Notes: a model not told the origin generated them from the sequence alone. Counted from the first letter of the stretch, positions 45,866 to 55,436 are shown. The stretch is DNA of 64,000 nucleotides from Acidobacteriota bacterium (GCA_028874215.1 JAPPLF010000101.1:1-64000); one strand, 5' to 3'. Numbers and translations are program-made.

Positions 45866-46891
45866 ATGCAACCTCCAGCCTACAAGGTGGCTGCCGCTCA
45901 CGTGGCCCCGGTGTTCCTCGACCAAGAAGCCACGCTGGAAAAGGCCTGCGCCCTGATCGGCGAAGCCGCCCGCAACGGCGCTCAGCTCATCGTCTTTCCG
46001 GAGACTTACATACCGGCCTTTCCGCTCTGGTGCGCCCTGCAGGCCCCCATTGAAAACCATGCTCTTTTCTGCCAGCTCGCTGCCGGCAGTCTGCGGGTGG
46101 ACGGGCCTGAAATCGCCAAGGTTGCAGACGCGGCCCGCCGCAACGGCATTTTCGTCTCCCTGGGATTCAACGAGGTCTCGCCGATCAGCGACGGGTGCCT
46201 CTGGAACGCCAACCTCCTCTTGAGCGACCGGGGGGACCTGCTCTGCCACCACCGCAAGCTGGTTCCGACCTTCTACGAGAAACTGGTCTGGGCGCCCGGG
46301 GACGGCAGCGGACTTCAGGTGTCCGAGACCCGGCTGGGTCGAGTGGGGATGCTGATTTGCGGAGAGAACACCAATCCGCTGGCCCGTTTTGCCCTGCTGG
46401 CCCAGGGCGAACAGGTCCATCTCTCCACCTACCCGCCCATGTGGCCCACCCGAAATCCCGCCACCGGCGGCAACTACGATCTCAAGCAGGCGATACTGAT
46501 TCGGGCCGGCGCCCATTCCTTCGAAGGCAAGGTCTTCAACGTGGTGGCCTCCGGCTTCCTGGATACGGCGGCCCGGGAGCTTCTGGGCCGACTGACCCCG
46601 GAGGCGGGGAGCGTTTTGGACGGGAGCCCCAGAGGCATCTCGGTGGTCATGGGTCCGGAGGGAACCCCGGTCAGCCAGATTCTCCAGGACGAGGAAGGCC
46701 TCCTCTACGCCGAAATCGATCTCTCCCAAACGGTGGCTCCCAAGCAGATCCACGACGTGGTGGGCGGGTACAACCGGTTCGACGTCTTCAAGCTCACCGT
46801 GGACCGGTCCTTTAGATCGCCCGTCAACTTCGAAACCACAGACCCTCGTCTCGAATCGGTGGATGCCGACCCACTCGAAGAGGAGGAATGA
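45866..46891 (+). CDS. Nitrilase
   Basis: Carbon-nitrogen hydrolase of 341 residues without a signal peptide. The catalytic triad is visible: Glu in FPETYIPAFPLW (about 47-58), Lys in HHRKLVPT (about 130), and Cys in LICGENTNPLAR (about 161-172). The CGENTNPLAR sequence marks the true nitrilase branch, which converts nitriles to carboxylic acids plus ammonia, rather than the amidases. It lies 44 nt after the DUF6807 gene in the same direction. The physiological nitrile is unknown. Confidence 0.88.
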   Translation: MQPPAYKVAAAHVAPVFLDQEATLEKACALIGEAARNGAQLIVFPETYIPAFPLWCALQAPIENHALFCQLAAGSLRVDGPEIAKVADAARRNGIFVSLGFNEVSPISDGCLWNANLLLSDRGDLLCHHRKLVPTFYEKLVWAPGDGSGLQVSETRLGRVGMLICGENTNPLARFALLAQGEQVHLSTYPPMWPTRNPATGGNYDLKQAILIRAGAHSFEGKVFNVVASGFLDTAARELLGRLTPEAGSVLDGSPRGISVVMGPEGTPVSQILQDEEGLLYAEIDLSQTVAPKQIHDVVGGYNRFDVFKLTVDRSFRSPVNFETTDPRLESVDADPLEEEE

Positions 46892-46968
46892 CCAACGTGC
46901 CCGCGACGCCAATATTTCCTCGTCCTTTGCCGCTCTTTTCTCATTCCTCATTCCTGTAGACTGACGCA

Positions 46969-48375
46969 ATGATTCGACCAGCGAAGCAGCACTCCACATT
47001 CGGCCTTCTTGCATCGATCTCCTTCCTGCTCCTTGGTTTCGCTGCCTGCAGTCCTCCCGAGAGCGCCCCTGATGTCCAGACATCTGGTGAGACTTCGGAA
47101 AAGCCGAACATCGTCCTGATCCTGGCGGACGATCTGGGTTACGGAGACCTGGGCCTCTACGGCCATCCCGAGGCCAAGACTCCCAACATCGACCGCCTGG
47201 CCAAGGAGGGCGCGCATTTCACCCAGCATTACGCCAACGGGCCGGAGTGCACGCCGACCCGGACGGCACTCTTGACCGGGCGTTATCAGCAACGGGCCGG
47301 CGGACTGGAGTGCGCCATCGGCACCGGCAACGTGGGCCGTTACGACGACGCCATCCGGCTGGCCGAGCAACGGGAGTTGGGGCTTCCCGCCGAACTAACG
47401 GTGATGCCGGGAGCATTGAAGGAATCCGGCTATGTCTCCGGCACCTTCGGCAAGTGGCACCTGGGTTACGAACCGCATTTCAACCCATTGGAACATGGCT
47501 GGGACGAGTTCTTCGGCTACCAGGGCGGCAATGTGCACTACTTCAACCACCGGGAACTGAGCGACCTGCACGTCCTCTTCGACGGAAGAATGCCGGTCTA
47601 TCGGGAGGGTTACATGACCCACCTGATCACCGACGCATCCATCGACTTCCTCCAACGGAACAAAGACCGTCCCATGTTTCTCTATGTGGCCCACGAAACC
47701 CCTCACTTCCCGTTTCAGGGGCCCGAGGACCAGGACAAGGTGGTCACCAAGGAGAACTGGATGGAGAGTGACCCGGCCACCTACGTCGCCATGCTGGAGG
47801 ACATGGACTCGGAAGTCGGGCGGTTGCTTGCCGCCATCGACGACGCCGGGCTCCGGGAAAAGACCATCGTCATCTTCGTCTCGGACAACGGCGGACTGAA
47901 GGGGGCGGCCAACATGGCTCCCTTGCGAGGCGCCAAGGGGACGACGCTGGAAGGAGGCATCCGCGTCCCCCTCATCATTCGCTGGCCCGGCCGTATCGAA
48001 GCGGAGACCAGGAGCGAACAGGTCTCTGCGACCTTCGACCTGACTCGATCGTTCCTCAAATTGGCCGGGGCCGACGTGCCGGCGGAACGGCTGGACGGCT
48101 ACGACATCATCGGTCACGTGGCGGAGAACCGCGAAGATTTCGACCGCACCCTGTTCTGGCGCGGCCGCCGCGGCGACAGGACCTGGGCGGCCGTGCGCGA
48201 CAGCGACCTCAAGTACATCCGACTGATCGAAGGTGAGCGGACGGAGGAATGGATGTACAATCTCTCCACCGACATCCACGAAGAGAACGACCTGCTCGGA
48301 TCCAGATCGGAGGATGCCGATCGATTGAAGGGACTCCTTGGACAATGGGAGGCCGATATGAAGCCGGCGCGGTGA
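46969..48375 (+). CDS. Sulfatase (lipoprotein)
   Basis: Type I sulfatase of 468 residues. The signal ends in a lipobox-like LLGFAACS, so it is probably lipid-anchored. The N-terminal metal site is LILADDLGYGDLG (about 48-60). The formylglycine site is CTPTRTALLTGRY (C-x-P-x-R, about 88-100). Later VSDNGGLKGAANMAP and GKWHLGY provide the remaining site. Formylglycine-generating enzyme is needed but is not encoded in the window. Together with the second sulfatase at 51128 it points to degradation of sulfated glycans or sulfate esters. Confidence 0.92.
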   Translation: MIRPAKQHSTFGLLASISFLLLGFAACSPPESAPDVQTSGETSEKPNIVLILADDLGYGDLGLYGHPEAKTPNIDRLAKEGAHFTQHYANGPECTPTRTALLTGRYQQRAGGLECAIGTGNVGRYDDAIRLAEQRELGLPAELTVMPGALKESGYVSGTFGKWHLGYEPHFNPLEHGWDEFFGYQGGNVHYFNHRELSDLHVLFDGRMPVYREGYMTHLITDASIDFLQRNKDRPMFLYVAHETPHFPFQGPEDQDKVVTKENWMESDPATYVAMLEDMDSEVGRLLAAIDDAGLREKTIVIFVSDNGGLKGAANMAPLRGAKGTTLEGGIRVPLIIRWPGRIEAETRSEQVSATFDLTRSFLKLAGADVPAERLDGYDIIGHVAENREDFDRTLFWRGRRGDRTWAAVRDSDLKYIRLIEGERTEEWMYNLSTDIHEENDLLGSRSEDADRLKGLLGQWEADMKPAR

Positions 48376-48425
48376 CCGCGCCGATAAATTGTGTGTTTAC
48401 GGGTCCGTAGAGCGAGGATAAACCT

Positions 48426-49808
48426 ATGACGACGCAAGACAACAATCATGCCCAATCCGGCCAGGACACCACGGACTCGCGCCGGAACTTCATGAAATCG
48501 GTGGCGGCCGGAACCGTCGGTGCCGGATTGTCCCTGGGATTCAACGCGGCGAGCTATGCCAAGGTGAAGGATGCCAATGACCGCGTTCGAGTCGCCGTGG
48601 TGGGTCTGCGCGGGATGGGATGGGGTCACGTCACGGGCTACGCGGGACTCGAGAACGTCGAGGTGGCGGCCCTCTGCGATGTGGACGAGAACATCAGCGC
48701 CAAGCGGGTCAAGGAGATGGACGAAATGGGCTTGCCGCGGCCCGCAACCTATTACGACCTGCGCCACGTGCTGGACGATCCCACCATCGACGCCATCAGC
48801 GTGGCGACTCCGAATCACTGGCATGCCCTGGCCGGTTTCTGGGCGGCTCAGGCCGGCAAGCACGCCACCCTGGAAAAACCGGGCACCCACAACCATTTCG
48901 AGGGGCAGCAGCTCATCAAGGCGGCCAAGAGATACGACCGCCTGATTCAGCACCACGCGGAGCGCCGGACCTTCAAGGGCTACAAGGCCGCCATGAAGTT
49001 CCTGCACGAAGGCGGACTCGGCGAGGTCTACCTGGCGAAAGGGATGTGCTACAAGTGGCGCAACACCATCAAACGGAAAGGCCCCGAAGCCGTTCCCCCC
49101 GGCGTCCACTATGATCTCTGGCTGGGACCCGCGCCCAAGCGCGAGTTCACCCGGAACCGCTTCCACTACAACTGGCACTGGCACTGGGACTACGGCAACG
49201 GAGACATCGGCAACCAGGGCGCCCACCAGGTGGATATCGCGCGCTGGGGCCTGGGCGTCACCCTTCCGACCAAGATCTCTTCCATGGGCGGCCACTTCAT
49301 GTTCGACGACGACCAGGAGACCCCCAACACCCAGATGGCTCTCTTCGAGTTCCCCAGCGAAGAGGGGGGCGGCGACAAGAAAAAAATCATGCAGTTCGAA
49401 GTCCGCCACTGGGTCACCAACCACGAAGGGGGACTGGGGAAAGGGGCCGGCAACAACATCGGCAATCTCTTCTACGGCTCCGAAGGGTACATGGTGATCG
49501 ACGGAGGCGGGAACTGGCGAACCTACATGGGCAAGGGACGGGAACCGGGTCCGTCAGGCAGCGGAGGCGGAGACATGTTCCGCAATTTCGTGGAGGCCAT
49601 CCGCGCCAACGACCGCTCCATCATGGAAGGGGACATCGTCGAGGGCCATCACAGTTGCGCGCTGATTCACATGGCCAACACCTCGTACCGCCTGGGCAGA
49701 ACCCTGGACTTCGATCCCGTCACGGAGCGCTACCTCGGCGACGAGGAAGCCAACGCCATGCTGACCCGGAACTATCGTGCGCCCTACGTGATTCCGGAGA
49801 AGTTCTAG
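48426..49808 (+). CDS. Gfo/Idh/MocA oxidoreductase (Tat-exported)
   Basis: Protein of 460 residues. A twin-arginine signal (DSRRNFMKSVAAGTVGAG) precedes a Rossmann fold (VRVAVVGLRGMGWGHV, about 55-70). The family Lys lies in TLEKPGTHN (about 154-162). The GGGNW-type C-terminal domain follows. NAD(P)-dependent sugar oxidoreductases of this exported type are common in acidobacteria. It is transcribed with the sulfatase (50 nt upstream) and converges with the next oxidoreductase. Confidence 0.9.
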   Translation: MTTQDNNHAQSGQDTTDSRRNFMKSVAAGTVGAGLSLGFNAASYAKVKDANDRVRVAVVGLRGMGWGHVTGYAGLENVEVAALCDVDENISAKRVKEMDEMGLPRPATYYDLRHVLDDPTIDAISVATPNHWHALAGFWAAQAGKHATLEKPGTHNHFEGQQLIKAAKRYDRLIQHHAERRTFKGYKAAMKFLHEGGLGEVYLAKGMCYKWRNTIKRKGPEAVPPGVHYDLWLGPAPKREFTRNRFHYNWHWHWDYGNGDIGNQGAHQVDIARWGLGVTLPTKISSMGGHFMFDDDQETPNTQMALFEFPSEEGGGDKKKIMQFEVRHWVTNHEGGLGKGAGNNIGNLFYGSEGYMVIDGGGNWRTYMGKGREPGPSGSGGGDMFRNFVEAIRANDRSIMEGDIVEGHHSCALIHMANTSYRLGRTLDFDPVTERYLGDEEANAMLTRNYRAPYVIPEKF

Positions 49809-49857
49809 GACGGGGATCGGGAGAAAACGGCGGCCCGGGTAACACCGGCGGCGCTCG

Positions 49858-51018
49858 TCACACGCCGCGCTCCAGCGGATGCGTGCGATCCTTGAGCGGA
49901 AACGTCACCCGTGCGCCCGTCAACTGGGACTGGTAGACGGACGAGATCATCTCGGTGGTCCAGCGGCCGTCATACTCGGTGACGGCCGGTTCACGATCCT
50001 CCTCGATGGCCTGCAACAGGTCGGCCACCATGAGGGTGGCCAACTGGTCGGATCCGGCCCGCTCTTCCGCAGTGAGTTCGATGGGTTCCCACGCTCCGCT
50101 GTGCCAATCGGGAGAGCGAAGGATTGCCGCGCCTGATACGGTCGGCAGGTAGATCACACCCTTGCTGCCATAGAGGTAGATTCCGAAGCGCCGTCCCGTC
50201 TTGACGTCGTTTGCCTTGGATCCGAAGTAGGCATGGACGCCTTGACCCAGATAGAATATGGTGGCGACCTGGTCTCCCGCCAGCGCTCCCATGCTTCCTG
50301 GTCCCTGCTTCTCGCGGGCGTGGCTTCGTTCCATTTCGAACTCGTGGTCCGTGACGTGGGCGAACACCCATTTCGGGTTGCCGGCAAACATCCTCAACAA
50401 ATGCATCAGGTGGCACCCCAGCACCATCAGGTCCTCGCCGCCTGCGCGCCGGTCCTCCTTGCCGCGGGCGCGGATCTCCTGAAGCACGCCGATCTCGCCT
50501 TGCCGGACCATCTGCAGGACACGCCGCGTCATGGGCAGCGTTGCCGTCACGAAGCCAACCTGCACCTTTACGCCGCTCTTCCGGATAGCCTTTACCATGG
50601 CGTCCGCTTCCACCAGATCGCGTGCGAACGGTTTCTCCATCAGGATATGGGCGCCTGACTCGGCGGCGGCCGTGACCATCTCCAGGCGGTGGTCCAGGGC
50701 GTGGGGACAGATTGACACCAGGTCGGGATTCTCCTTGCGGAGCATTTCCTGGTAGTCGCGGTAGCCTTGCTTCGCTCCGGTGTGGGCCATGACCTCTTTT
50801 CGACCGGTGGCGTCCGGGTCGGCGACCGCTACGACGTCGATGGCGTCGAAGGGGTTGAAGGCTTCGTCCCAACCGTGACCGTAGCCGCCCACACCGGTGT
50901 GACCGATGACGGCGGCGCGGTATTTTCTGTTGGCCGAATAGAGATTGGCGGTGTTGCCGGTGAGGTGGGCTGCCGCCCAGGCTCCGGCGGTGGAGGTGAT
51001 GAAATGGCGTCTGTTCAT
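49858..51018 (-). CDS. Gfo/Idh/MocA oxidoreductase
   Basis: Protein of 386 residues with a Tat-like start (MNRRHFITSTAGAWAAAHL). The Rossmann motif is AAVIGHTGVGGYGHGW (about 35-50) and the catalytic-type Lys is in ILMEKPFARDLVEAD (about 130-144). It is the second exported Gfo/Idh/MocA enzyme in the cluster. It is downstream of the sulfatase at 51128 on the same strand, with three palindromic repeats in the gap. Confidence 0.88.
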   Translation of the reverse strand: MNRRHFITSTAGAWAAAHLTGNTANLYSANRKYRAAVIGHTGVGGYGHGWDEAFNPFDAIDVVAVADPDATGRKEVMAHTGAKQGYRDYQEMLRKENPDLVSICPHALDHRLEMVTAAAESGAHILMEKPFARDLVEADAMVKAIRKSGVKVQVGFVTATLPMTRRVLQMVRQGEIGVLQEIRARGKEDRRAGGEDLMVLGCHLMHLLRMFAGNPKWVFAHVTDHEFEMERSHAREKQGPGSMGALAGDQVATIFYLGQGVHAYFGSKANDVKTGRRFGIYLYGSKGVIYLPTVSGAAILRSPDWHSGAWEPIELTAEERAGSDQLATLMVADLLQAIEEDREPAVTEYDGRWTTEMISSVYQSQLTGARVTFPLKDRTHPLERGV

Positions 51019-51049
51019 ATTCTCCTCAGTGATGTGGAGGACTCGGAGT

Positions 51050-51064
51050 GGGGACTCCGTCCCC
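51050..51064 (-). repeat. Palindromic repeat, family member 11
   Basis: Stem GGGGAC/GTCCCC with plus-strand loop TCC (GGA on minus). First of three copies between the sulfatase and oxidoreductase genes. Confidence 0.75.
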
Positions 51065-51077
51065 CCTGCCCCCCTGT

Positions 51078-51097
51078 CGGCGGCAAGGATGCCGCCG
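51078..51097 (+). repeat. Palindromic repeat, family member 12
   Basis: Stem CGGCGGCA/TGCCGCCG with loop AGGA, followed by CTCC. Second of three adjacent copies; its stem differs at the last two pairs from members 2, 7 and 9. Confidence 0.85.
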
Positions 51098-51105
51098 CTC
51101 CTTTT

Positions 51106-51124
51106 CGGCGATTAGAAATCGCCG
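51106..51124 (+). repeat. Palindromic repeat, family member 13
   Basis: Stem CGGCGATT/AATCGCCG with loop AGA, followed by CTCC. It ends 4 nt before the minus-strand sulfatase stop. Confidence 0.85.
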
Positions 51125-51127
51125 CTC

Positions 51128-52456
51128 CTACTGGTCTACGTCCTGCTCCCAGTTCGCGTACAGGCGCTTGATTTCTTCCACGAGTTCCGGCTTTTCGTAG
51201 GTCAGTGTCTGACGCTCACTCGGATCGGTCCTCAGATCGAACAACATGTCCACCTGCTCAACGCCGTCCAGGACGTACTTCCAGTGCCCCTTGCGGACCG
51301 CCTTCTGTACGTAGCACTGCCAGTAGGGCCGCTGTGGATTGCATTCGCCCACGAACTTGACGCGCCAGAAGAAGGTGCGCTCCTGTGGAGGTTTCTCTCC
51401 GCTCAGGATGGGGAGGATGTCGATGCCGTCCAAGGTGCGTCCCTCCGGAGGGGCGCTCCCCGTGGCCGCCAGGATGGTGGCCGAATAATCCATGGTGATG
51501 ACCGCCTGATCGGAGGTCTTGCCGGCCGGGAGGCGCTTCGGCCAACGGACCAGGCCGGGGACTCGAATCCCGCCCTCCCACAATGTGGCCTTGTGATTGA
51601 AAAAAGGTGCGGTGCGCGAGAGGCGCTCGCCTCCGTTGTCGCTGGTGAAGATGACCAGGGTGTTGGAAGCCAGACCCTTCCGGTCGAGCACATCCAGAAT
51701 TTCGCCGACCCCGTCGTCGATTGCCTCGACCATGCCGTTGTAGTCCTCGCGGGTCCCTTCCAGCCGATTTTCCGCCGTCGCAACCCAGCGCCGGTTCGGT
51801 GGCTGGAACGGCCAGTGAGGTGCGTTGTAGGAGACGAAGAGGAAGAACGGCTTGCCCGCGTGGCGTTCGATGAAGTCGACGGACCGCTCGGTGATGAGAT
51901 GGGTCATGTACCCATCTTTCTTCACCGGTTTGGTGTTTTCGTAGAGATCGGGGAAACCTCTCTCCGGGATCACTTCGCGATGGGTGTAGAAATCGATGTT
52001 TGCACCCAGGAAACCAAAAAACTCATCGAATCCGTGGGCATTCGGTCCCGTCTCGGGGGTGATTCCCACGTGCCACTTCCCCATCAGTCCCGTCGCATAG
52101 CCGTTGTTCTTCACCATCCTGGCCACGGATGTCTCCGACGTGGACAGTCCCGGAGAACCCGCGCCCGCGAACGCCCATTCGATCCCACTACGCTGTTGGT
52201 AGCGTCCGGTAAGAAAAGCGATGCGCGTCGGCGTGCACACCGGGGCCGCCGCGTAATTGTCCGTGAGTTTGACTCCCTCCCGAGCCATGCGGTCCAGGTG
52301 AGGGGTTTGGAGATCCGTGGCGCCGTAGGGCCCCACGTCGCCATATCCCATATCGTCGACCAGAATGAAGATAACGTTCGGTTTGTCACCGGCTTCAGCG
52401 TCCGGCTGTATGGAGACGGCGAGCAAGAGACCGAATATCGTCGAGCACCACTTCAT
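51128..52456 (-). CDS. Secreted sulfatase
   Basis: Type I sulfatase of 442 residues from ATG 52456 with a signal peptide (STIFGLLLAVSIQPDAEA). The metal site is ILVDDMGYGDVGPYG and the formylglycine site CTPTRIAFLTGRY (C-x-P-x-R). FTSDNGGER and GKWHVGI complete the active site. The frame stays open upstream into the neighbouring gene, but that stretch is antisense to the oxidoreductase at 52580 and is not coding. It diverges from the isomerase/aldolase operon by 123 nt. Like the sulfatase at 46969, it needs a maturase encoded elsewhere. Confidence 0.9.
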   Translation of the reverse strand: MKWCSTIFGLLLAVSIQPDAEAGDKPNVIFILVDDMGYGDVGPYGATDLQTPHLDRMAREGVKLTDNYAAAPVCTPTRIAFLTGRYQQRSGIEWAFAGAGSPGLSTSETSVARMVKNNGYATGLMGKWHVGITPETGPNAHGFDEFFGFLGANIDFYTHREVIPERGFPDLYENTKPVKKDGYMTHLITERSVDFIERHAGKPFFLFVSYNAPHWPFQPPNRRWVATAENRLEGTREDYNGMVEAIDDGVGEILDVLDRKGLASNTLVIFTSDNGGERLSRTAPFFNHKATLWEGGIRVPGLVRWPKRLPAGKTSDQAVITMDYSATILAATGSAPPEGRTLDGIDILPILSGEKPPQERTFFWRVKFVGECNPQRPYWQCYVQKAVRKGHWKYVLDGVEQVDMLFDLRTDPSERQTLTYEKPELVEEIKRLYANWEQDVDQ

Positions 52457-52579
52457 TTGCGTTTTCCTCCTCCTGGATGACAACGGTAGTGCCGCCCGCA
52501 TCCTTGCTGGAGCGAGTATACGTTCTCGATGCAGCGAGGGCACGGGTGCAGCTATCGGCAACGGGCGCTTTCCAATAGA

Positions 52580-53638
52580 ATGAGCCTGAACCTGACCATG
52601 GCATTGAAAGCAGGAATCATCGGTACCGGGACCATCGCACTGGACCATGCCGTCACCTGCGTGCGTCACCCCATGGTCGAGTTGGCAGCGGCCTGCGACC
52701 TTTCCCCAGAGGCCTTGAACGTCTTCGGCGACCGATTCCAGGTCCCCAACCGCTACACCGACCTGGACCGGATGCTGTCGGAAGAACGGCTCGATATCGC
52801 CATCGTCGCCACCTGGGGCCCCGCCCATGCCCCGGTCAGCATCGCCGCGGCGAACTCGGGAAACGTCCGCGCCATCCTGTGCGAGAAGCCCATTGCCGGG
52901 GACGCCGCCGAATGCGAAGCCATGGTCGACGCCGCGCGCGGGAACGGCGTCATGCTGGTGGAAGCATTCAAGTGGCGGCACGATCCCCAACATGTCCGGA
53001 TCAAGGAGATCATCGACTCGGGCCGGATCGGGCGGGTCGTCTCCGTCCAGGCCACATTCTCCTCTCCGTTGGTTCGATTCTCCGAGCCGGACAACTGGCG
53101 CTACGACCGGCGGCGGGGCGGTGGATCCGTCTACGACACGGCGTGCTACCTGATTCATTTCTCGCGGTTCGTCATCGGCGAGGAGCCCCACCGGGCCTAT
53201 GCGGTGGGCCGGTTCATCGAGTCGGCCGATGCGGACATGACTGCCGTCATTCAGCTCGAGTTTCCGGGAGGCGCAACCGCCCAACTGACCACCAGCTATC
53301 AGTACGGCTACTGCCAGGCGACGGAGGTGCTGGGCCTGACCGGGTGGATCCGCGCCGACCTGCCGTTCGACCAGCGCAGCGTGAGGGAACAGGAGTTCGT
53401 CGAGAAGGAAGACCTGCCCGCCACCATCGAAGTCTTCCATGACAACTTCGACCACGAAGTCCACCGCTTCGACCCCGTGGACCAGTTTGCCCTGCAGCTC
53501 GACCATCTGGTGGAATGCCTGGAGACGAACACACCGCACCGGGTTACCCCGGAGTTCAGCCTCGGCAACATGAAGGTCATCGACGCCGTCTGTGAGTCCA
53601 TGAAGACAAGGAAACCCGTGGACTTGAAATCCAACTAA
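52580..53638 (+). CDS. Gfo/Idh/MocA oxidoreductase (cytoplasmic)
   Basis: Protein of 352 residues, without a signal peptide. The Rossmann motif is AGIIGTGTIALDHA (about 10-23) and the Lys site ILCEKPIAGDAAE (about 95-107). ATG 52580 is chosen, though ATG 52598 has a comparable context and no clear ribosome binding site precedes either. It starts a plus-strand operon with a sugar isomerase/epimerase 15 nt downstream, an aldolase and a dioxygenase-like enzyme, which suggests a pathway that oxidises, isomerises and cleaves a sugar or polyol. Confidence 0.85.
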   Translation: MSLNLTMALKAGIIGTGTIALDHAVTCVRHPMVELAAACDLSPEALNVFGDRFQVPNRYTDLDRMLSEERLDIAIVATWGPAHAPVSIAAANSGNVRAILCEKPIAGDAAECEAMVDAARGNGVMLVEAFKWRHDPQHVRIKEIIDSGRIGRVVSVQATFSSPLVRFSEPDNWRYDRRRGGGSVYDTACYLIHFSRFVIGEEPHRAYAVGRFIESADADMTAVIQLEFPGGATAQLTTSYQYGYCQATEVLGLTGWIRADLPFDQRSVREQEFVEKEDLPATIEVFHDNFDHEVHRFDPVDQFALQLDHLVECLETNTPHRVTPEFSLGNMKVIDAVCESMKTRKPVDLKSN

Positions 53639-53653
53639 AGGAGGGGTGCACCA

Positions 53654-54628
53654 ATGGCGTTCCAATACTCCGTCATCTCCGAGACCATCGGGAGAATCGG
53701 ACACTACATCCTCGAGACACCGCAGCCGATCCTGGAAGCCATCAAGCGGGCCGGGTTCGACGCCGTCGACCTGCCGGGCAATCCGCCGAAGCTCGATGTC
53801 GACAAGTTCCGGAGGTTGCTGGATTCCACGGGGCTGGAAGTCAACGAAATACTGGGCGCCTGGGCGTATCATCACGCCGGAGAAAGCAGGGACTTGGCCG
53901 GCGACGACGTACAAGCCCGGCAGAGAGGCATCGACTACGGCAAGGCCTGCGTCGACCTGGCGTCCGCCTTGGGGGCAAAGTACTACCAGATCTGCGCTTC
54001 CCAGACTCCCGTCCCCCAGATCCCCTTCCCCAAGCTGCCCATGCACGTTCTGAGAAGCAATTTTCTCGAAGGGGCCAGAGAAATCTGCGAATACGCGGGA
54101 GAGCGGGACATCACGGTTCTGTTCGAGCCGCTGAACCGCTATGAAGCCTATTCCGGCATCTTGACCTCCGTCTTCGACGCCATCAGCCTGATCGACGACC
54201 TGGGCCTGCCCAATATCGGCGTCCAGCCGGACATCTACCACATGAACATCTCCGAGGCCTCGACCACCAGCGCCCTCCTGGCGGCGGGCGACCGGATCAA
54301 GGTCATGCACGTGAACGAGACCAATCACTGCTTCCTGGGCGAGGGCCACGCCGACTATCCGGCCATCTTGAGCACCCTGAAGGAGATCGGTTTCGACGGA
54401 TACCTTTCCATTTACATGGGCCTGGTTCCCCCGGAAATCTCCTATCGGGCCGGCGTCAGCGAAGAGGCGGCGAGACCCGGCCTCCAGGAGTCTCTGGAGA
54501 GGCAGATCAATTTTCTGAAGGCGGTTGAAACTTCCGTCGACTACCAGCGGCGGCTCTACGGTTCGGGCGCCGGTTACGTCACCCGGGAGGGATCGGCGGA
54601 GGCGGGCAAGAGCGGGACGGAATATTGA
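53654..54628 (+). CDS. Sugar phosphate isomerase/epimerase (xylose-isomerase-like)
   Basis: Protein of 324 residues with AAGGAGG 10 nt before ATG. TIM-barrel signatures include VLFEPLNRYEAY (about 155-166), GVQPDIYHMN (about 193-202) and KVMHVNETNH (about 216-225), placing the expected Glu, Asp and His metal ligands. Members interconvert ketoses, including 3-keto sugars and tagatose-type epimers. The location between a Gfo/Idh/MocA gene and an HpcH/HpaI aldolase supports a carbohydrate role. Confidence 0.85.
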   Translation: MAFQYSVISETIGRIGHYILETPQPILEAIKRAGFDAVDLPGNPPKLDVDKFRRLLDSTGLEVNEILGAWAYHHAGESRDLAGDDVQARQRGIDYGKACVDLASALGAKYYQICASQTPVPQIPFPKLPMHVLRSNFLEGAREICEYAGERDITVLFEPLNRYEAYSGILTSVFDAISLIDDLGLPNIGVQPDIYHMNISEASTTSALLAAGDRIKVMHVNETNHCFLGEGHADYPAILSTLKEIGFDGYLSIYMGLVPPEISYRAGVSEEAARPGLQESLERQINFLKAVETSVDYQRRLYGSGAGYVTREGSAEAGKSGTEY

Positions 54629-54659
54629 AACCTTGCCACAACGAGACTATTTCTGAGCT

Positions 54660-55436
54660 ATGCAAACGAACCGCGCAAAGGAAAAACTGAATTCCGGGGA
54701 AGCCGCTCTCGGCACCTTCATGGGGCTGGGCAGTCCCAGCGTCGCCGAGCTGTTGTCGCAGGTCGGCCTCGACTTCCTGGTCATCGAAACCGAGCACAAC
54801 GGCCTGGACTCGGCCGAGATCGAGCACATGCTCATGGCCATCAAGGGGACCGGAACCGTACCCATCGTCCGCGTCCCCTCCCATGAGCAGGTCTTCATTC
54901 AGCGGGCCTTGGACATGGGCGCCATGGGCGTCATCGCCCCCATGTTGAGGACCGCGGCCGAGGCCGAGGCCCTGGTGGCTGCGACCCGTTACCCGCCGCA
55001 CGGGATCCGCGGTTGGGGCCCCATGCGCGCCAGCCAGTACACCATCGACAACGACGACTACATCAAGCGGGCCAATGACAACATCATTGTCGCCGCGCTG
55101 CTGGAGACCACGGAAGCGGTTGAGAACCTGGAAGAGATCACGTCGGTTCCGGGCTTCGACGCCCTCTATCTGGGGATGTGGGATCTCTGTTTCAACATGG
55201 GCTTCAATCCCATGGAGATGCCCTTCCCGGAGACGGACGCCGTGATCGAATACGCAGCGGAGATCGGGAAGAAGAACGGAGTCGCCATCGGGATCGGTTC
55301 CACGACGCCTGAGGAATTGAAACAGCGCATGGACCAGGGGCTGACCTTCCTGGGCTTCGGTCCCGACTACAGCCTGGTCCTGAATGCGGTCCGGGCCGGG
55401 GTCGACGTCTTTCACGGATCAGAGCAAGGGAGTTGA
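54660..55436 (+). CDS. HpcH/HpaI-family aldolase
   Basis: Protein of 258 residues. The family core is visible: LGTFMGLGSPSVAELL near 20-35, FLVIETEHNGLD near 40-51, PIVRVPSH near 72-79, and RYPPHGIRGWGPMRAS near 112-127. Class II aldolases of this type cleave 2-keto-3-deoxy or 4-hydroxy-2-oxo acids to pyruvate and an aldehyde. The usual metal-ligand Asp/Glu in the first motif is present as TEHN. It follows the isomerase by 31 nt and precedes the dioxygenase-like gene by 7 nt, so the operon is continuous. Confidence 0.85.
   Translation: MQTNRAKEKLNSGEAALGTFMGLGSPSVAELLSQVGLDFLVIETEHNGLDSAEIEHMLMAIKGTGTVPIVRVPSHEQVFIQRALDMGAMGVIAPMLRTAAEAEALVAATRYPPHGIRGWGPMRASQYTIDNDDYIKRANDNIIVAALLETTEAVENLEEITSVPGFDALYLGMWDLCFNMGFNPMEMPFPETDAVIEYAAEIGKKNGVAIGIGSTTPEELKQRMDQGLTFLGFGPDYSLVLNAVRAGVDVFHGSEQGS

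Noticed and set aside
52457-54349. Upstream extension of the sulfatase frame
   Set aside because: It is antisense to the Gfo/Idh/MocA and isomerase genes; the sulfatase starts at ATG 52456 with a signal peptide.
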